A stretch of DNA of 64,000 nucleotides from Anadara kagoshimensis (taxonomy: Eukaryota > Mollusca > Bivalvia > Arcoida > Arcidae), in NCBI GenBank assembly GCA_021292105.1, contig CM037871.1, positions 22,936,057 through 23,000,056 on the forward strand, in the 5' to 3' direction. The notes under the pieces are model-generated. The model made no database searches. It worked only from the letters and a program-made list of their open reading frames with translations, and was not told where the DNA came from. Below, in pieces: positions 11,601 to 23,479 of this stretch (its first letter is position 1; every line of letters begins with the position of its first letter). The position numbers and the translations under genes were made by a program.

Positions 11601-13152
11601 ACACTTCTAATGAAGACAATGTTCTTCAAACATATTAATCAAACACTGCCGATGAAGACAATGTCTGTTTACAGATTCATCCTGATGATGACAATGTCCT
11701 TCTTACTGATGCATCAAACACTGCTTATGAAGACAATGTTCTCAATCTGATTCATTTTCCACTCCTGATGAAAGCAATTTTCTCATAAAGATTTATTTAC
11801 AATTTCTAATGAAAAATATGTTCTGATACATACTAATGGAACACTGCTGATGAAGACAATGTTCTCATATAAATTCATTTACCACTGCTGATGAAGGTAA
11901 TTTTCTCATACAGATTCATTGTACACTGCTGATGAAGACAATGTTCTCATATAAATCCATTTACCACTGCTGATGAAGGTAATTTTCTCATACAGATTCA
12001 TTATACACTGCTGATGAAGACAATGTTCTCATACAGATTCATTTACCACTGTTGATGAAGACAATGTTCTCATACAGATTCATTTACCACTGTTGATGAA
12101 GACAATGTTCTCATACAGATTCATTAACCACTGTTGATGAAGACAATGTTCTCATACAGATTCATTTACCACTGTTGATGAAGACAATGTTCTCATACAG
12201 ATTCATTTACCACTGCTGATGAAGGTAATTTTCTCATACAGATTCATTATACACTGCTGATGAAGACAATGTTCTCATACAGATTCATTTACCACTGTTG
12301 ATGAAGACAATGTTCTCATACAGATTCATTTACCACTGTTGATGAAGACAATGTTCTCATACAGATTCATTTACCACTGTTGATGAAGACAATGTTCTCA
12401 TACAGATTCATTAACCACTGTTGATGAAGACAATGTTCTCATACAGATTCATTTACCACTGTTGATGAAGACAATGTTCTCATACAGATTCATTTACCAC
12501 TGTTGATGAAGACAATGTTCTCATACAGATTCATTAACCACTGTTGATGAAGACAATGTTCTCATACAGATTCATTATACACTGCTGATGAAGGTAATTT
12601 TCTCATACAGATTCATTATACACTGCTGATGAAGACAATGTTCTCATACAGATTCATTATACACTGCTGATGAAGACAATGTTCTCATACAGATTCATTA
12701 ACCACTGGTGATGAAGACATTGTTTTCATACAGATTCATTTACAACTGCTGATGACAACGCCCTTCATACATTTTAATTGAACACTGTTGATGAAACTAA
12801 TGTCCGTCATACATTTTTAATCAAACACTGCTGAGCTGATGAAGACAATGTTCTAATACAAATTTATTGACCACTGCTGATGAAGACATTGTTTTCATAC
12901 AGATTCATTTACAACTGCTGATGACAACGCCCTTCATACATTTTAATTGAACACTGCCGATGAAGACAATGTTCTAATACAAATTTATTTACCACTGCTG
13001 ATGAAGGTAATTTTCTCTTACAGATTCATTAACAACTGCTGATGACAACGTCCTTCATACATTTTAATGAACACTGCAGTGATGAAACCAATGTTTTTCA
13101 GACATTTTAATTGAACACTGCTGATAAAGACAATGTTCTCATACAGATTCAT
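11601..13152. repeat. 41-bp form of the same satellite, increasingly degenerate
   Basis: Units are about 41 bp, reading GATGAAGACAATGTTCTCAT then ACAGATTCATTTACCACTGTT. They equal the 46-bp unit minus the five bases (TAGCT or GAGCT) just before GATGAA. The central part (12000-12700) is fairly uniform; the edges hold shortened or mutated units such as GATGACAACGCCCTTCATAC. The block fades at about 13152. Confidence 0.85.
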
Positions 13153-13189
13153 GCTAATATCTCATAAAAATACATGTTTTTCTATCATA

Positions 13190-13721
13190 ATTCAAATGTG
13201 TCGAATTGAAAAATGGTGGATATCAAGCTGAATTTCTTGTTTTTTGAACCCATAATTCCAAAAACAAAATGGCTGACAAAATTAATGGTGTACCAACGCA
13301 AAAAATGTTACTTGGGTTGACAAATTTTAGTAAAAGTTGATAATATGCTTTATTTAACATAATTCGAGAATGCCAAATTAAAAAATGGTGGATATCAATC
13401 TAAATTTTAAGTTTTCGAACCCATAATTCCAAAAAAAAACCAAAATGGCAACTAAAACTAATGGTATACCAACGCAAAAATGTTACTTAGGTTGGTAAAT
13501 TTGGTAAAAGTTGGTAACATGCTTTAAGTCTAATTATTCGAAGATGTCGAATTCAAAAATGGTAGATACCAAGTTATATTTTAAATTTTCGAACCCATAA
13601 TTCCAAAAACAAATGAATGCGACTAAAATTTTTAGATGGTGTACCAACACAAAAATGTTACTTAGGTGACCAATTTTGGTGAAAGTTGGTAACATGCTTA
13701 ATTTAACTTAATTCGAAATTA
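13190..13721. repeat. about 173-bp tandem repeat, three units
   Basis: Units start near 13200, 13373 and 13546, each with AAAATGGTGGATATCAA (or a variant), CCCATAATTCCAAAAACAAA, GGTGTACCAACGCAAAAA and TTGGTAA.ATGCTT. The third unit is cut at 13721 by a mobile element, and the repeat resumes at 15410. No coding capacity is visible. Confidence 0.8.
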
Positions 13722-15409
13722 AACAAGAGGCCCATGGGCCTTAACGCTCACCTGAGGCTAAGAACATATCTCATGCAGAGGTTCAATGGTCAATAACATT
13801 TATTAAAGAAAACTCCTTATTTTCAGCAGTAAGGCAGAACTAAATGCAAGGATTTTTGCAAATTAATCATACCTTGTCCCGAGAATGCTACATATAAATA
13901 TTATATATATATAGTCTAGCTACAAACAAAAGTATAAAACTATGACCTTCATCTAGGCTATTACCTACAATATTTGAATATATACATGCCTATACAAAAA
14001 GTTAATAGTTTTCGAGATAATTAACCATTTCATTATCCTTTCCCATCTGTAACCTTGACCTTTAAACCCATGAGTCATTGACCTTAATCTATATATCAAA
14101 ATGATTGTTAAATCAACTCCTACAATATTTTAATATACATGTTTATACAAAAAATTTATAGTTTTTGAGATAATTAACCATTTTGGTATTCTTTCACATC
14201 TGTGACCTTGACCTTTGAATAAATGACCTTAATCTATATATCAAAATGATCATTAAATCAATTCCTACAATATTGTATTATACATGTCTATACAAAAAGT
14301 TTATAGTTTTTGAGATAATTAACCATTTCAGTATTCTTTCGCATCTGTGACCTTGACCTTTGAACGCATGACATTCATCTATATATCAAAATGATTATGA
14401 AATCAAAACCTACAATATTCTAGTATACATGTTTATACAAAAAGTTTATAGTTTTCGAGATAATTAACCATTTCGGTATTCTATCGCATCTGTGACCTTG
14501 ACCTTTGAACCCATGGCATTAATCTATAAGTCAAAATGATCGTTAAATCAAAACCTACAATATTCTAATATACATATCTATACAAAAAGTTAATAGTTTT
14601 CGAGATAATTAACCATTTCGGTATTCTTTCACATCTGTGACCTTGACCTTTGAACCCATGACCTTTATCTATTTATCAAAATTATCATTGTGCCATTACC
14701 TACATTATTCTAATATGTATGCCTATACAAAAAGTTAATAGTTTTGCAGATAATCAACTATAACGGTAATAGTTGTGCATCCTTGACCTTGACCTTTGAA
14801 CTCATGACTTGATCTATGTATCAAAATGATCGTCATGTCAATACCTACAATTAACTGAAAATCCCATGCCATTATCATCTAAAATGATCAAAAAATAGCA
14901 TTTTTTATTAAAGGTCAAAAACTGGGACATGACCTTGACCTTTGGCCTTGACATCTGTTGGAAGAATATAGCGAGACAAGATCAATAGTGAGAACTCCAT
15001 ACAATTATCTTCAGCCGTTATTGAGTTATAACAATAAATGTCTCATTTTCAAAATTACATAATTTTACGCAAAAAACCCGTAACCTATTTTTCGTTCAAT
15101 TTTCATGAAAAACACAATTTTAATGTTCCCAGGTATGCTGAATCTAAATATCCAATCAAAATTTGCCTGCACCTTTTGGTTTCAGAGAAGAAGATTTTTT
15201 TGTCTTTTTGCTATTTTTAGTAACGGTGGCCATCTTGTTGGGCGTGGCAAAACCCCGAACACAATTTTAAAAGGCTGTTACCAAGACATGATAATCGCCA
15301 AGTTTCATCAAATTTGGCCCAGTAGTTTTGGAGAAGAAGATTAAATGTAAAGTTTACACACGACGCACGACGGACGACGACACTGATAGATTGCAATAGC
15401 TCATCTGAG
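13722..15409 (+). mobile_element. dispersed element with GGCCCATGGGCC end and AGGTCAAGGTCA sub-repeats, copy 1
   Basis: It begins AACAAGAGGCCCATGGGCC, followed by TTAACGCTCACCTGAG. It ends TTGCAATAGCTCATCTGAG after a CGACGCACGACGGACGACG stretch. The interior has about six sub-repeats of roughly 145 bp (13990-14870) with TACAAAAAGTTTATAGTTTT, GATAATTAACCATTT and TGACCTTGACCTTTGAA. It interrupts the 173-bp repeat. The same element lies in reverse orientation at 34084-36140. An open frame of 79 codons (15105-15344) is 70/79 identical to the matching frame in the other copy, but no known domain is seen and shared ancestry alone could explain this. I recall this terminal sequence as common in bivalve genomes; its class is not known to me. 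Confidence 0.75.
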
Positions 15410-15780
15410 TAAGTCCATAATTCTAAAAAACAAAATGGCGAATAAAATTTATGGTGTACCAACGCAAAAATGTTACTTTGGGTGGCAAATTTTAATAAAA
15501 GTTGATAACATGCTTTTTAAATATAATTTGAGGGTGCTTAATTCAAAACTTGTAGAGGTTATTCAAAGGTAATGCTTTACCATAATTCCAAAACAAAATG
15601 GTGACTGTTTCAATTTACTGGCATATAATTCCTCAGTGTTATTGAAGTTGTTTTAGCAAAAGATGGTACTTTGTTCTATTAACATTTCAGCATAATTTGA
15701 GGTTGCTAAATTAAAATGGAAGAGGCTAAACTAAAGTTTAAATGTTTAAACACAATTTTAAAAAAATCTAAAAATAAAGT
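15410..15780. repeat. 173-bp repeat resumed, then decayed
   Basis: TCCATAATTCTAAAAAACAA, GGTGTACCAACGCAAAAATG and GTTGATAACATGCTTTTTAA are the same unit that was cut at 13721. Two or three further, weaker units (ATAATTCCAAAACAAAATGG near 15590, AATTTGAGGTTGCTAAATTA near 15700) follow before similarity is lost. Confidence 0.7.
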
Positions 15781-16184
15781 TGTGGATGTAATTAAGTGTT
15801 TGTTCATTATTTGTGCCTATTGCATAGTACACTGATAAAATCTACATTATAAAATTAAGTGCATAACCAAAACCATACTGAAATATTGTTATCTTCAGAT
15901 CATGGAATGGATTTAACGGTCAAAACCGAAAATTGTGGTTGAAATGTAAAAAAGCCCATTCCAGACCAGTCTTCTATATAGAGTTTTCCACATATTCTTG
16001 CAAAATAGTATGTAGAACCAGTCAGTGTAAATGTCAAAATACCATATTACTATGCATGTCGTCATGCGTGAAACTTTTAAGAAAGATATTTCTTTAATAG
16101 GTAGAATCACAATCATTACTTAAAATGATTGACATGTTGTGAACCTCATATGTAATGGTTTGAATTTTAGCGGTAATAGTGCAC
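15781..16184. other. no gene seen
   Basis: AT-rich sequence with stops in all frames. It may be the 3' flank of the mariner element that ends nearby, but no terminal inverted repeat was identified by eye. Confidence 0.4.
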
Positions 16185-17230
16185 TATTTTCCAACATAGT
16201 ATCGCTCTCTATACAGTTTTGCCAGCGATGTTTAAGGAACTCAATGCCACTTTTAAAGAATCCATTTTCTTGAAAATTCAGAAAGTCCTCCAATGAATAT
16301 ATGATATGATTATCTAACTATAAAACTAGGTAATGTAAATGACCGTTTTCAGTGTTGGAAAAAGACGAAAGACTAATTGTGCAAGCAATAAGTTGGCCAC
16401 CCAATCAAGGCAATGGTAGAATGTGCTAGTGGACAAACACACCTTTACTGAGTTTTCCACAGCACTTGAGTTGAATATTTTTCCATAACAGCCTCACAAG
16501 TAGTACAAATTATGTGCCATTTTTGTCCCTTTTGGAAATAATCTACATGTACCATCAGAATACCATCAGTATTTAAGTTAGCCGTGGTCATAACCTTTCC
16601 AGTTGATGGAACGGTATTTCTCTGCCTTCTTTGGAGGTGGTAAACCAGGGTGGTTCTACTGTTGTTTGTGCTCTGGGGCGAAATAATGGACCCATTTTGC
16701 CTCCGTAGTAACAAATCTCTCATGGAAGCTAGCAGGATCTGCCACTAAAAGGTTCAGATTAACATATGACAAGTGCATTTTGAGTGCTTCTGATTAATTG
16801 CAAGAAGTCCATCAGATTCAAAGTTTTCTGATTGCAGGGTGTCAGAATGGAGTGCACTCTTCTCTGTAAAATGCCAACTCACTGCCCATATATTTTCTGT
16901 AACTCACCTGTCAGTCATAACAATACCTTAATTTTAATCTACGTTTCCACAATTTTAAAATGATCAGTGGCCAAACATCAAAAATTGTGTAAATGTTTAC
17001 TTTTTTAAAGTATTTTTTTTTTACAGATTTGCAAAAACAATTTCCTTTTTAAAGAAAAGGATTTCTCAGGAATGACCAGCCAGTGGTGATTTCGGCTACC
17101 ATAAAGAAAACAATGCTCTATTTACAATTTCTGGGATTGCAACAGTGAAATGCCTTCCAGATCGGGGATCATTATCAAGATTCTGTCTGTCCTGTTTATA
17201 ATCCGCTACCCACCTATCAAGGGACATCTT
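16185..17230 (-). pseudogene. mariner-family transposase remnant
   Basis: Read on the minus strand, pieces of a mariner transposase appear in order but in different frames. The helix-turn-helix linker region has RWVADYK and NDPRSGR (about 17225-17155). The start of the catalytic core reads RFVTTEAKWVHYFAPEHKQQ (about 16730-16680), followed by PPPKKA. Next come GKVMTTANLNTDGIL (about 16600-16550), LFPTLK (about 16360) and a C-terminal FFKSGIEFL..RW.NCIERD (about 16262-16195). In known mariners the second segment normally reads V-D-E-W-like and supplies the first catalytic aspartate; here that position is alanine. An in-frame stop follows HKQQ. Frameshifts and lost segments make it clearly inactive. 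The 92-codon frame at 16445-16723 covers only part of it. Confidence 0.8.
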
Positions 17231-18111
17231 CACCTAGTGTTGCTATCATATCAGTATGGATAGCCTTAGGTGCTTAACCGTTCTTGTGCAAATATTGGAT
17301 CCTGCTCTTTCACCATTTTTTTTACAATTGTCAAGTCAGTAGCCCTATTTACTTTGGAGTAATACCGTGTTGATATTAACTTACAAAATGACACTGGTCT
17401 TCAGATACACGGATTTAAATAGTCAGGGAATAGGATTGAAAAGAAACATCGGTGCTAATTTCCTTTAACAGACATATCACACATATCATTCATCCCTCGT
17501 ACTATAAAACCAAATGCAGTGTTGTTTTTGCTATGGTTCAATATCAAACTTTACATCAACACTTGTAGTGTAAGTTACCGTTTTAGCAAATAGTCAGCTT
17601 AGAGGTGCTCGGTGATGACTTAGCACCTCTAAATAGGTTTGGAAGGCTTTTGTAGTTTCATTTACTTGGCTTTTCCACTTAAAAAGAAAAAATCTTAAGC
17701 ATTTGGTGCAAACACAGGTTTCGATTTTGTAAGTTATTTCATTTATACTCTTATCTACATAAATCAGTGTTTCAGCATGTCATATCATACTTAATTCAAT
17801 CTATTTAATCAAACAGAAACATACAGTACCAAGTTCAAATTACAATCCAAAAACAAAAGCGAAAACTTTTAAAACATGTGTGAACCTCGTCCAGGAGTCA
17901 AATATATCTATTTTTGTTATCATGACCTTTGTTGCTAGCTATAGGCCACCTGCGACGAAGGCTGGCCACCATGCCAGATCTTTTGATTTCATAAATATCA
18001 AACCACCTTTTTTGGAGTTATTGTCCCTGACAAATATTAATTTTTGCAAATGTTGCTGGTTTTAGGGCTATTTACTTGAAAACTATTAGTGTTATATAAA
18101 AGCAATACATT
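17231..18111. other. no gene seen
   Basis: AT-rich sequence without recognisable domains. A 60-codon plus frame (17880-18065) shows no family features and lies next to a long palindrome. The segment may include the 5' flank of the mariner remnant. Confidence 0.4.
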
Positions 18112-18267
18112 TAAGGAATAACTTGTGTTTTTAACAAGTTTATTAAGTCATAATATGAAAAACGCTCTGCACATTTCATAATGCGCGTAGCGCGTTATGA
18201 AAAAATGTGCAGAGCGTTTTTCATGTTATGACTCAATAAACTTGTTAAAAACACAAGTTATTCCTTA
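18112..18267. repeat. 156-bp near-perfect palindrome
   Basis: The left arm starts TAAGGAATAACTTGTGTTTT and the right arm ends AACACAAGTTATTCCTTA. Arms of about 76 bp pair with only a few mismatches and a small indel near the centre, GCGCGTAGCGCG. CGCTCTGCACATT and AATGTGCAGAGCG face each other in the inner arms. It may be a fold-back element or a pair of fused TIRs. A sequence echoing its inner arm (TAACATGAAAAACGAGCGCG) lies near 19064. Confidence 0.9.
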
Positions 18268-19936
18268 TAATTTAATTTTCAACACTCAGACTAAAACATA
18301 AAATAAATTTTGTTGCAGTCGTGTCTATTTTGTTCTAAATAATAAAAGGGAAATTCAAATTCTTCCGCATCACTTGTCAAACAATAACCAATCAGGCTGA
18401 CACAAGGCACGCCTCATTCACTGATGTCAATCGATTGCCAAACGAAACATGTGCATGTTATACACAGCAGTACAGTGTTAAATCAAAGGTTATGATCCGT
18501 GATCGAAATGAAAAGTGCAGTTGTGAAAATAAAATTTTGATATAACCCAGAAAACACGAAATCAATATCATCTTAAATTTTGACGCTCGTGTCTGCCGGA
18601 GTAGGGACATGTACACTGTGGAGGGCCTTTAAGTGCTTTGAATGCCGGCACCAATGGTGTTAGTTACCATGTGTGGTGACACTTCTACCGAACCAAACTC
18701 ATCTTGAAAAAGATTGAATGTTAATGGTTAAAAGATATTCCATGTCATATTCCTTCAGACTGAATATTGTTTCCACATCCCCAAGTTAAAATCGCCGATA
18801 ACGGACTACATGATTTCGCGATCACCGATGTAAACAAAATATTTAAAAAACGCTGTGGCAATTGTTTTCATATTATATTTTTATTCTCTCTTGATTCATT
18901 CCATTGTGAAGAAAAACGAACTTTAAAAAAATAAAATAACACAGTACAAATGAAACTGTCACGTACATGTGAGATGAACGATCCATATTCTGACCCCTGA
19001 ACCCAGCTGATCGAAGTAAAAGTAGTTCACGGCGTTGCTATGGTTGCATTATTTTATTGGAGTATAACATGAAAAACGAGCGCGTGCAGTTGCAGTGTGT
19101 TTGTATTGCAGCGTGATATAACAGAATTTAGAAATTAAATTATTGAAAAATAATAAACATGACAAGTTAAGTAGCAATATCTGTTACAATATGATGATCC
19201 ATAAAGAAGTTAACCCCTGGAGTATAATTTTTTTTTGCGAATTTATGTTTTGACCATTTTTTTAGAAGTATTATAAATAGATCAAAAAAACAAAAACTCT
19301 TAACTCCGTAGCAAATTTTGTATATGATAACCAACGAAGATTTTGTTGCCTCTCTAAAGTTGCAGTATCTTCCAAATGTTTTCAGGTGAGAAATAAGGCC
19401 CATAGACCTTTTGTTTAAATTTTCTGCTTATTCACATCCAAGTAAGCCTTGAAATATTACAATAGTTAATAGGTGTTTCTTGCTACCAAAACAACTACTA
19501 TATCAACTTTCATACAAAAAAAGCATTTTAATTTTGGCGGCCATTTTGTATTTTAATTTTGACCTACTTGGAGCAATTTTTCAGTTTGGTATCCGCCATT
19601 TTTCGAAATCAGCACACCAAATTAGGTAAGAAGGATATATGGTTTGCTTTTACTAAAATGCCTCTTCCTCTTTAAAACGACGACTTTTCTGATCTGAAAA
19701 TGTGCCTATTCTGATCTAATCTTAAAGTATTACGAGACATGTTTAATTTATAATGTAACACTTATCACTCTTGATGTTTCCTTTTTCACGCATGAATTCC
19801 GTACAAAACAATTTTGCTTCTCAGATATATGACCCAGTGTACGAGTAAAAACACTTTTTGCATGATATTTGAAAATAGTTCGACGTAAAACTAACGACGT
19901 AATTTGAAGGCATTTTTTAGACTTTTGAAATTGAAT
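18268..19936. other. no gene seen
   Basis: AT-rich, non-tandem sequence. Minus frames at 19167-19403 and 19748-19963 are isolated and show no domain. The right part may be the 5' non-coding portion of the Tc1/mariner remnant that starts at 19937. Confidence 0.4.
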
Positions 19937-20913
19937 ATGAGCTACAGAAAGATTGTAAAACAAGTGAAAGATATATATGGGCTATAATATTTCCATTGCT
20001 TCTGTGTACCGGATTAAACGTCACAAGAGTATTTCTGGCAATATAAACCAGTTAGATGAAAAGTTTAAATACAAAAAACGTTTAACAGCATCTACTCCTG
20101 ATGTCATCAGAAAAATACGTCATTTGATAGATAATTACACCCCTCCCAACGTAAGATAGCTATTAACTAGCTATTAAATGTGATGTTTCCGTTGGAACTG
20201 TAAACAGAATTATTAGACGCCTACTAAACGCAACGTCCAGTCCACACAAATTAAGAAACAACGTGCTCGAGCATGGTACCTCTATCTTAAATAACGACAA
20301 TATCGACGAAATATGTTACCAACCTTGGACGAGGCCATGTTTTACATTGGTGTCAGTCAGACCGTAGAAAAGTATATAACATCCATGGAAATAAATATTA
20401 TCAAAAAAAAGTTGTTTGTTACAACCGGATTTATGATTTGCGCTGACGTTAGTTTTTATGGCAAAACATGTTAGAGAATCATGAACAAAGTTATAAAAGT
20501 TAATTCGAACTATTACATAAATAATTGTTCTTAAATCATTTCTTAACAGAGATGTTCCAAGATAGTTTAATAGCCATGAAAATGATATGGTGTTTCATCA
20601 GGACTCAGTGTCTAGTCAACATCTAGAAAAAAACAATTGAATTTTTAACAAAACGTAAAGTCAGTTGCATTACACCGTCTGAGTGGATACTAAAAAGTCC
20701 CGAATGCAATCCAATGGATTATGGTATCTGGGAAAATCTAAAACGTAATCTTCAGAAACGATAGATTTATATATACATGTACTTTATCTGGTCAAAGATG
20801 AATGGAAGAAACTGGAACAGAGCTACATAAATAAGACACTTTCTAGTTGGACAAAGCGTCTTAGAATGGTATTTTACTGCCATAGTTACAAAACAAACAT
20901 TTGTTACTGTTAA
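19937..20913 (+). pseudogene. Tc1/mariner-superfamily transposase remnant
   Basis: A broken transposase on the plus strand. It opens MSYRKIVKQVKDIYG, and after a +1 shift continues YNISIASVYRIKRHK (helix-turn-helix) and RLTASTPDVIRKIRHLIDN (to 20159). Then come VSVGTVNRIIRRLL and ARAWYLYL (20190-20290), and the first catalytic segment is degenerate. FHQDS (about 20593) carries the second catalytic aspartate. ITPSEWILKSPECNPMDYGI and WENLKRN (20665-20755) give the third acidic residue as D. The C-terminus has EWKKLEQSYINKTLSSW and KRLRM..YCHSY (20800-20895). Several stops and frameshifts make it inactive. It lies just upstream of a candidate host exon, so it is probably an intronic insertion. 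Confidence 0.8.
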
Positions 20914-21065
20914 ATCTGAATTATTAAAGACGATTTTATTTGTAAATTAAATATATTGAACAGGTATCGTAGGTTGAAACCAAAAATCATAAAAACTGAC
21001 TTTAGAGTAATTTTTTACTAACTCCGCGACTAGGTTGTTTTGATAGAATATTTTATTCCTTTTAG

Positions 21066-21225
21066 AATGAATATGACTGTACCAGACCAAGAACAGGGGA
21101 TAGTGCCAATACGAGTAGAAGATACATGGGAACGCATATGATATATGCAACAGATATTTGTGAAGTTGTTGACGATGCCCCGCTTGATTTAACAGTTGAA
21201 GGGACCCCGGTTCGACTTACATCTA
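21066..21225 (+). CDS. candidate internal exon 1 of an unrecognised host gene
   Basis: A 160-bp open segment bounded by strong splice signals. Upstream are TACTAAC (21016-21022, a perfect branch-point consensus), a pyrimidine-rich TTTTATTCCTTTTAG, and AG at 21064-21065. Downstream is TCTA then GTAAGGAA. Only one frame is open; the in-frame TAG of the acceptor just before it means the frame exists only after splicing. It encodes 53 residues beginning NEYDCTRPRTGDSANT and ending LTVEGTPVRLTS, with an acidic stretch EVVDDAPLD. No domain is recognised and no membrane segment is seen. It starts in phase 0 and ends in phase 1, which fits the next candidate exon at 23480. Upstream exons were not found in the window. 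Being a real exon is an inference from signals and frame, not from homology. Confidence 0.5.
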
Positions 21226-21679
21226 GTAAGGAATAATTTGTACATTGTTATAGCAAAACACATAACACAATAAACAAGACACAATGTACACACATAAATT
21301 TAGAAAGAGAAATATCGAGTTTTACAAAAAAAATGTTTATTGCTTTGCGGGATATATCGTGCACAAAACAATTCGGTTTATTTTTGTATAGACGGAGAAC
21401 CTTTTACCGTCAATTGTTATGATTAAATTAATGATGTATACTTCTGAGGAGTCCACAATGTCTTGCATTAAACTCTTTCTTCACCTATCTTTTTGGAAGA
21501 ATAATTTATGATTATAAATCATGATTTATGAAGAAAAAATGATATGACAGTGTACTACTTTTTTCGCTAGTGTTGTGTAATTATACCTATATTTTGCCCT
21601 TTTTTGTTATTCCAATTTTACCCATTTTTGGGACCTTAAAAATCTTCAGTTACTATTAACTTTTTATCCCCAGCCTTTC
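21226..21679. other. intron-like sequence, no gene seen
   Basis: AT-rich sequence following the splice donor at 21226, with stops in all frames and no tandem repeat. Confidence 0.4.
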
Positions 21680-22450
21680 GAAGAAATAGAGGGATGTCAA
21701 ATTCGAGTTTCCGTCCGTCCTTCTTTCATTCATTCCGTCTGTCCATCCGAAATTCTTGTCTGCGCTAATTCTCCAAAACTATGAAGCACTATTTCACGAA
21801 ACTTGGTACAAAGCATCAACATAGATAGGAGATGCGCATATCATTAATCTAAGTTGGTTTACTCATTTGCCTTGGAGTTATGGCTCTTTGACTGAAGACT
21901 AAAACAGGTCAATTTTCTAAAATGCATGGCTGGAGCCAAAAACTGATTTGATTTTTAGGTTCTCTATAGTCTTAAACTAATAATTGATCTAATAATTGAT
22001 TTATTTTGTGAAATTTGCTCGAAAAATGGGTAACTCGTTTTTGTGCTAAATTATGACAAAATTGCAAAATACCTTCATGTTATGTCCAGACAAAATTCTT
22101 TTCTGAAGTCATTCCCCAAAACTAAGAGGCACTATTTCACGAAACTTGGAACAAAGCATCAACATAGATAGGAGATGCGCATATCGTTAACCTAAGTTGG
22201 TTTACTCATTTTTCTTGGAGTTATGGCCATTTGATTGAAAAGAGGTGAAATTTTTAAAACACATGACTGGAGCCAAAATCTAATGTGATATTTGGCTTAA
22301 ACTAATAATTCATTCATTTCGTGAAATTTAGTTGCAAAATGAGTCGTTCAAAGCATCAAAATTGACAGGAGATTTGCATATCATTAACGTGAGTTGTTTG
22401 TTTATGTTCGTGGGAGTTATGGCCCTGTGAACGAAGGTGCAAATCACAAA
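21680..22450. repeat. dispersed repeat with about 342-bp internal direct copies
   Basis: GCACTATTTCACGAAACTTGG and ACAAAGCATCAACATAGATA with GGAGATGCGCATATC occur near 21786 and again near 22128. A shorter third copy lies at 22345-22440 (CAAAGCATCAAAATTGACAG). It opens with TTCGAAGAAATAGAGGGATG and a CCGTCCGTCC stretch. This is the same style as other non-coding invertebrate repeats that carry TTATGGCCCT-like segments. No protein is encoded. Confidence 0.7.
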
Positions 22451-23039
22451 AAGAACCTGCTGGCGGGTGATCCTAATTCACTGAATTTGCTTGTTTTATA
22501 CTTTATGATTGTTTAAAAATAGAGCACAATAACTATATTTTGTGTTACCATTAGAATGTTTTAACAATGTTTGTTGTTTTTCTTTGCCATATCAATGATG
22601 AAGAATTTTTGTTAAAAGTTGTGATTTGTTTTATTTTTTAGAACAAAGATAATTTTAACCTTTCACCAGTGTAACATATTATGGAAATTATTGTCAATGA
22701 AACTGGAATATCAATATACATCAGTAATACAATGATGTAAAATAGTATTCTTTTCCCTTATGATGTACAATGCTTTAAAACAGTATATTTTAAACTTCTT
22801 CAAATCAAGATTACCCCGTTTGATTTCTATGACGTCACAGTTGTTGACGTTTACAACAATATGTATGTTTATTAAACTGTCCGAGTATGATACAAATCAT
22901 TCTATATGGGTATATAAACGTTTTAACCAATCAGGAAAGCTAGATCTATGCAAAATTATGACTTAAAACTATGCATTTCAAACCTTATTCACGATCTCAT
23001 CTATTGCGTGGTTTCAATTCATTTCACTTTTGTTTGAAT
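22451..23039. other. intron-like sequence, no gene seen
   Basis: AT-rich. One perfect TGACGTCA lies at 22830-22837. The 68-codon frame 22760-22966 shows no domain or splice support. Confidence 0.4.
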
Positions 23040-23337
23040 AGTCCTACCGTCTGAAAGTGTCTCCTTACGTCTGAAAGTGTCTTCCTACCGTCTGAAAGTT
23101 TACGTTGAAAGGTCCCCTACCGTTTGAAAGTGTCTCCTACCGTCTCAAAGGTTCCTACCGTCTCAAGTGTCTCCTTACGTCTGAAAGTGTCTCCTACCGT
23201 CTGAAAGTGTCTCCTTACGTCTGAAAGTGTCTCCTACCGTCTGAAAGTGTCTCCTTAAGTCTGAAAGTGTCCCCTACCGTCTCAAAGTGTCTCCTACCGT
23301 CTCAAAGTGTCTCCTTACGTCTGAAAGTGTCTCCTCA
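23040..23337. repeat. 20-bp tandem repeat
   Basis: About 15 units of CTACCGTCTGAAAGTGTCTC alternating irregularly with CTTACGTCTGAAAGTGTCTC. A few units have CTCAAAG in place of CTGAAAG. The array ends about 140 bp before the candidate exon at 23480. Confidence 0.95.
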
Positions 23338-23479
23338 CGAAATTCTGTTTATATTAAATCATGTGAATGGCAATTTTGAATTATGGATGGTAAAAGTTGA
23401 ATTGTAATTTTAAAGTTAAAAGTCAAATATATAGAATCCAATTTATCAAATCCACTAACATTAAATTTGATTTTTCTAG

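Noticed and set aside
13722..15409. Assigning the AGGTCA element to Helitrons because of its end hairpins
   Set aside because: No TC start, CTRR end or AT host site could be fixed, so the class is left open.
15217..15462. 81-codon minus-strand frame
   Set aside because: It overlaps the end of a mobile element and the 173-bp repeat, so it is a chance frame across a junction.
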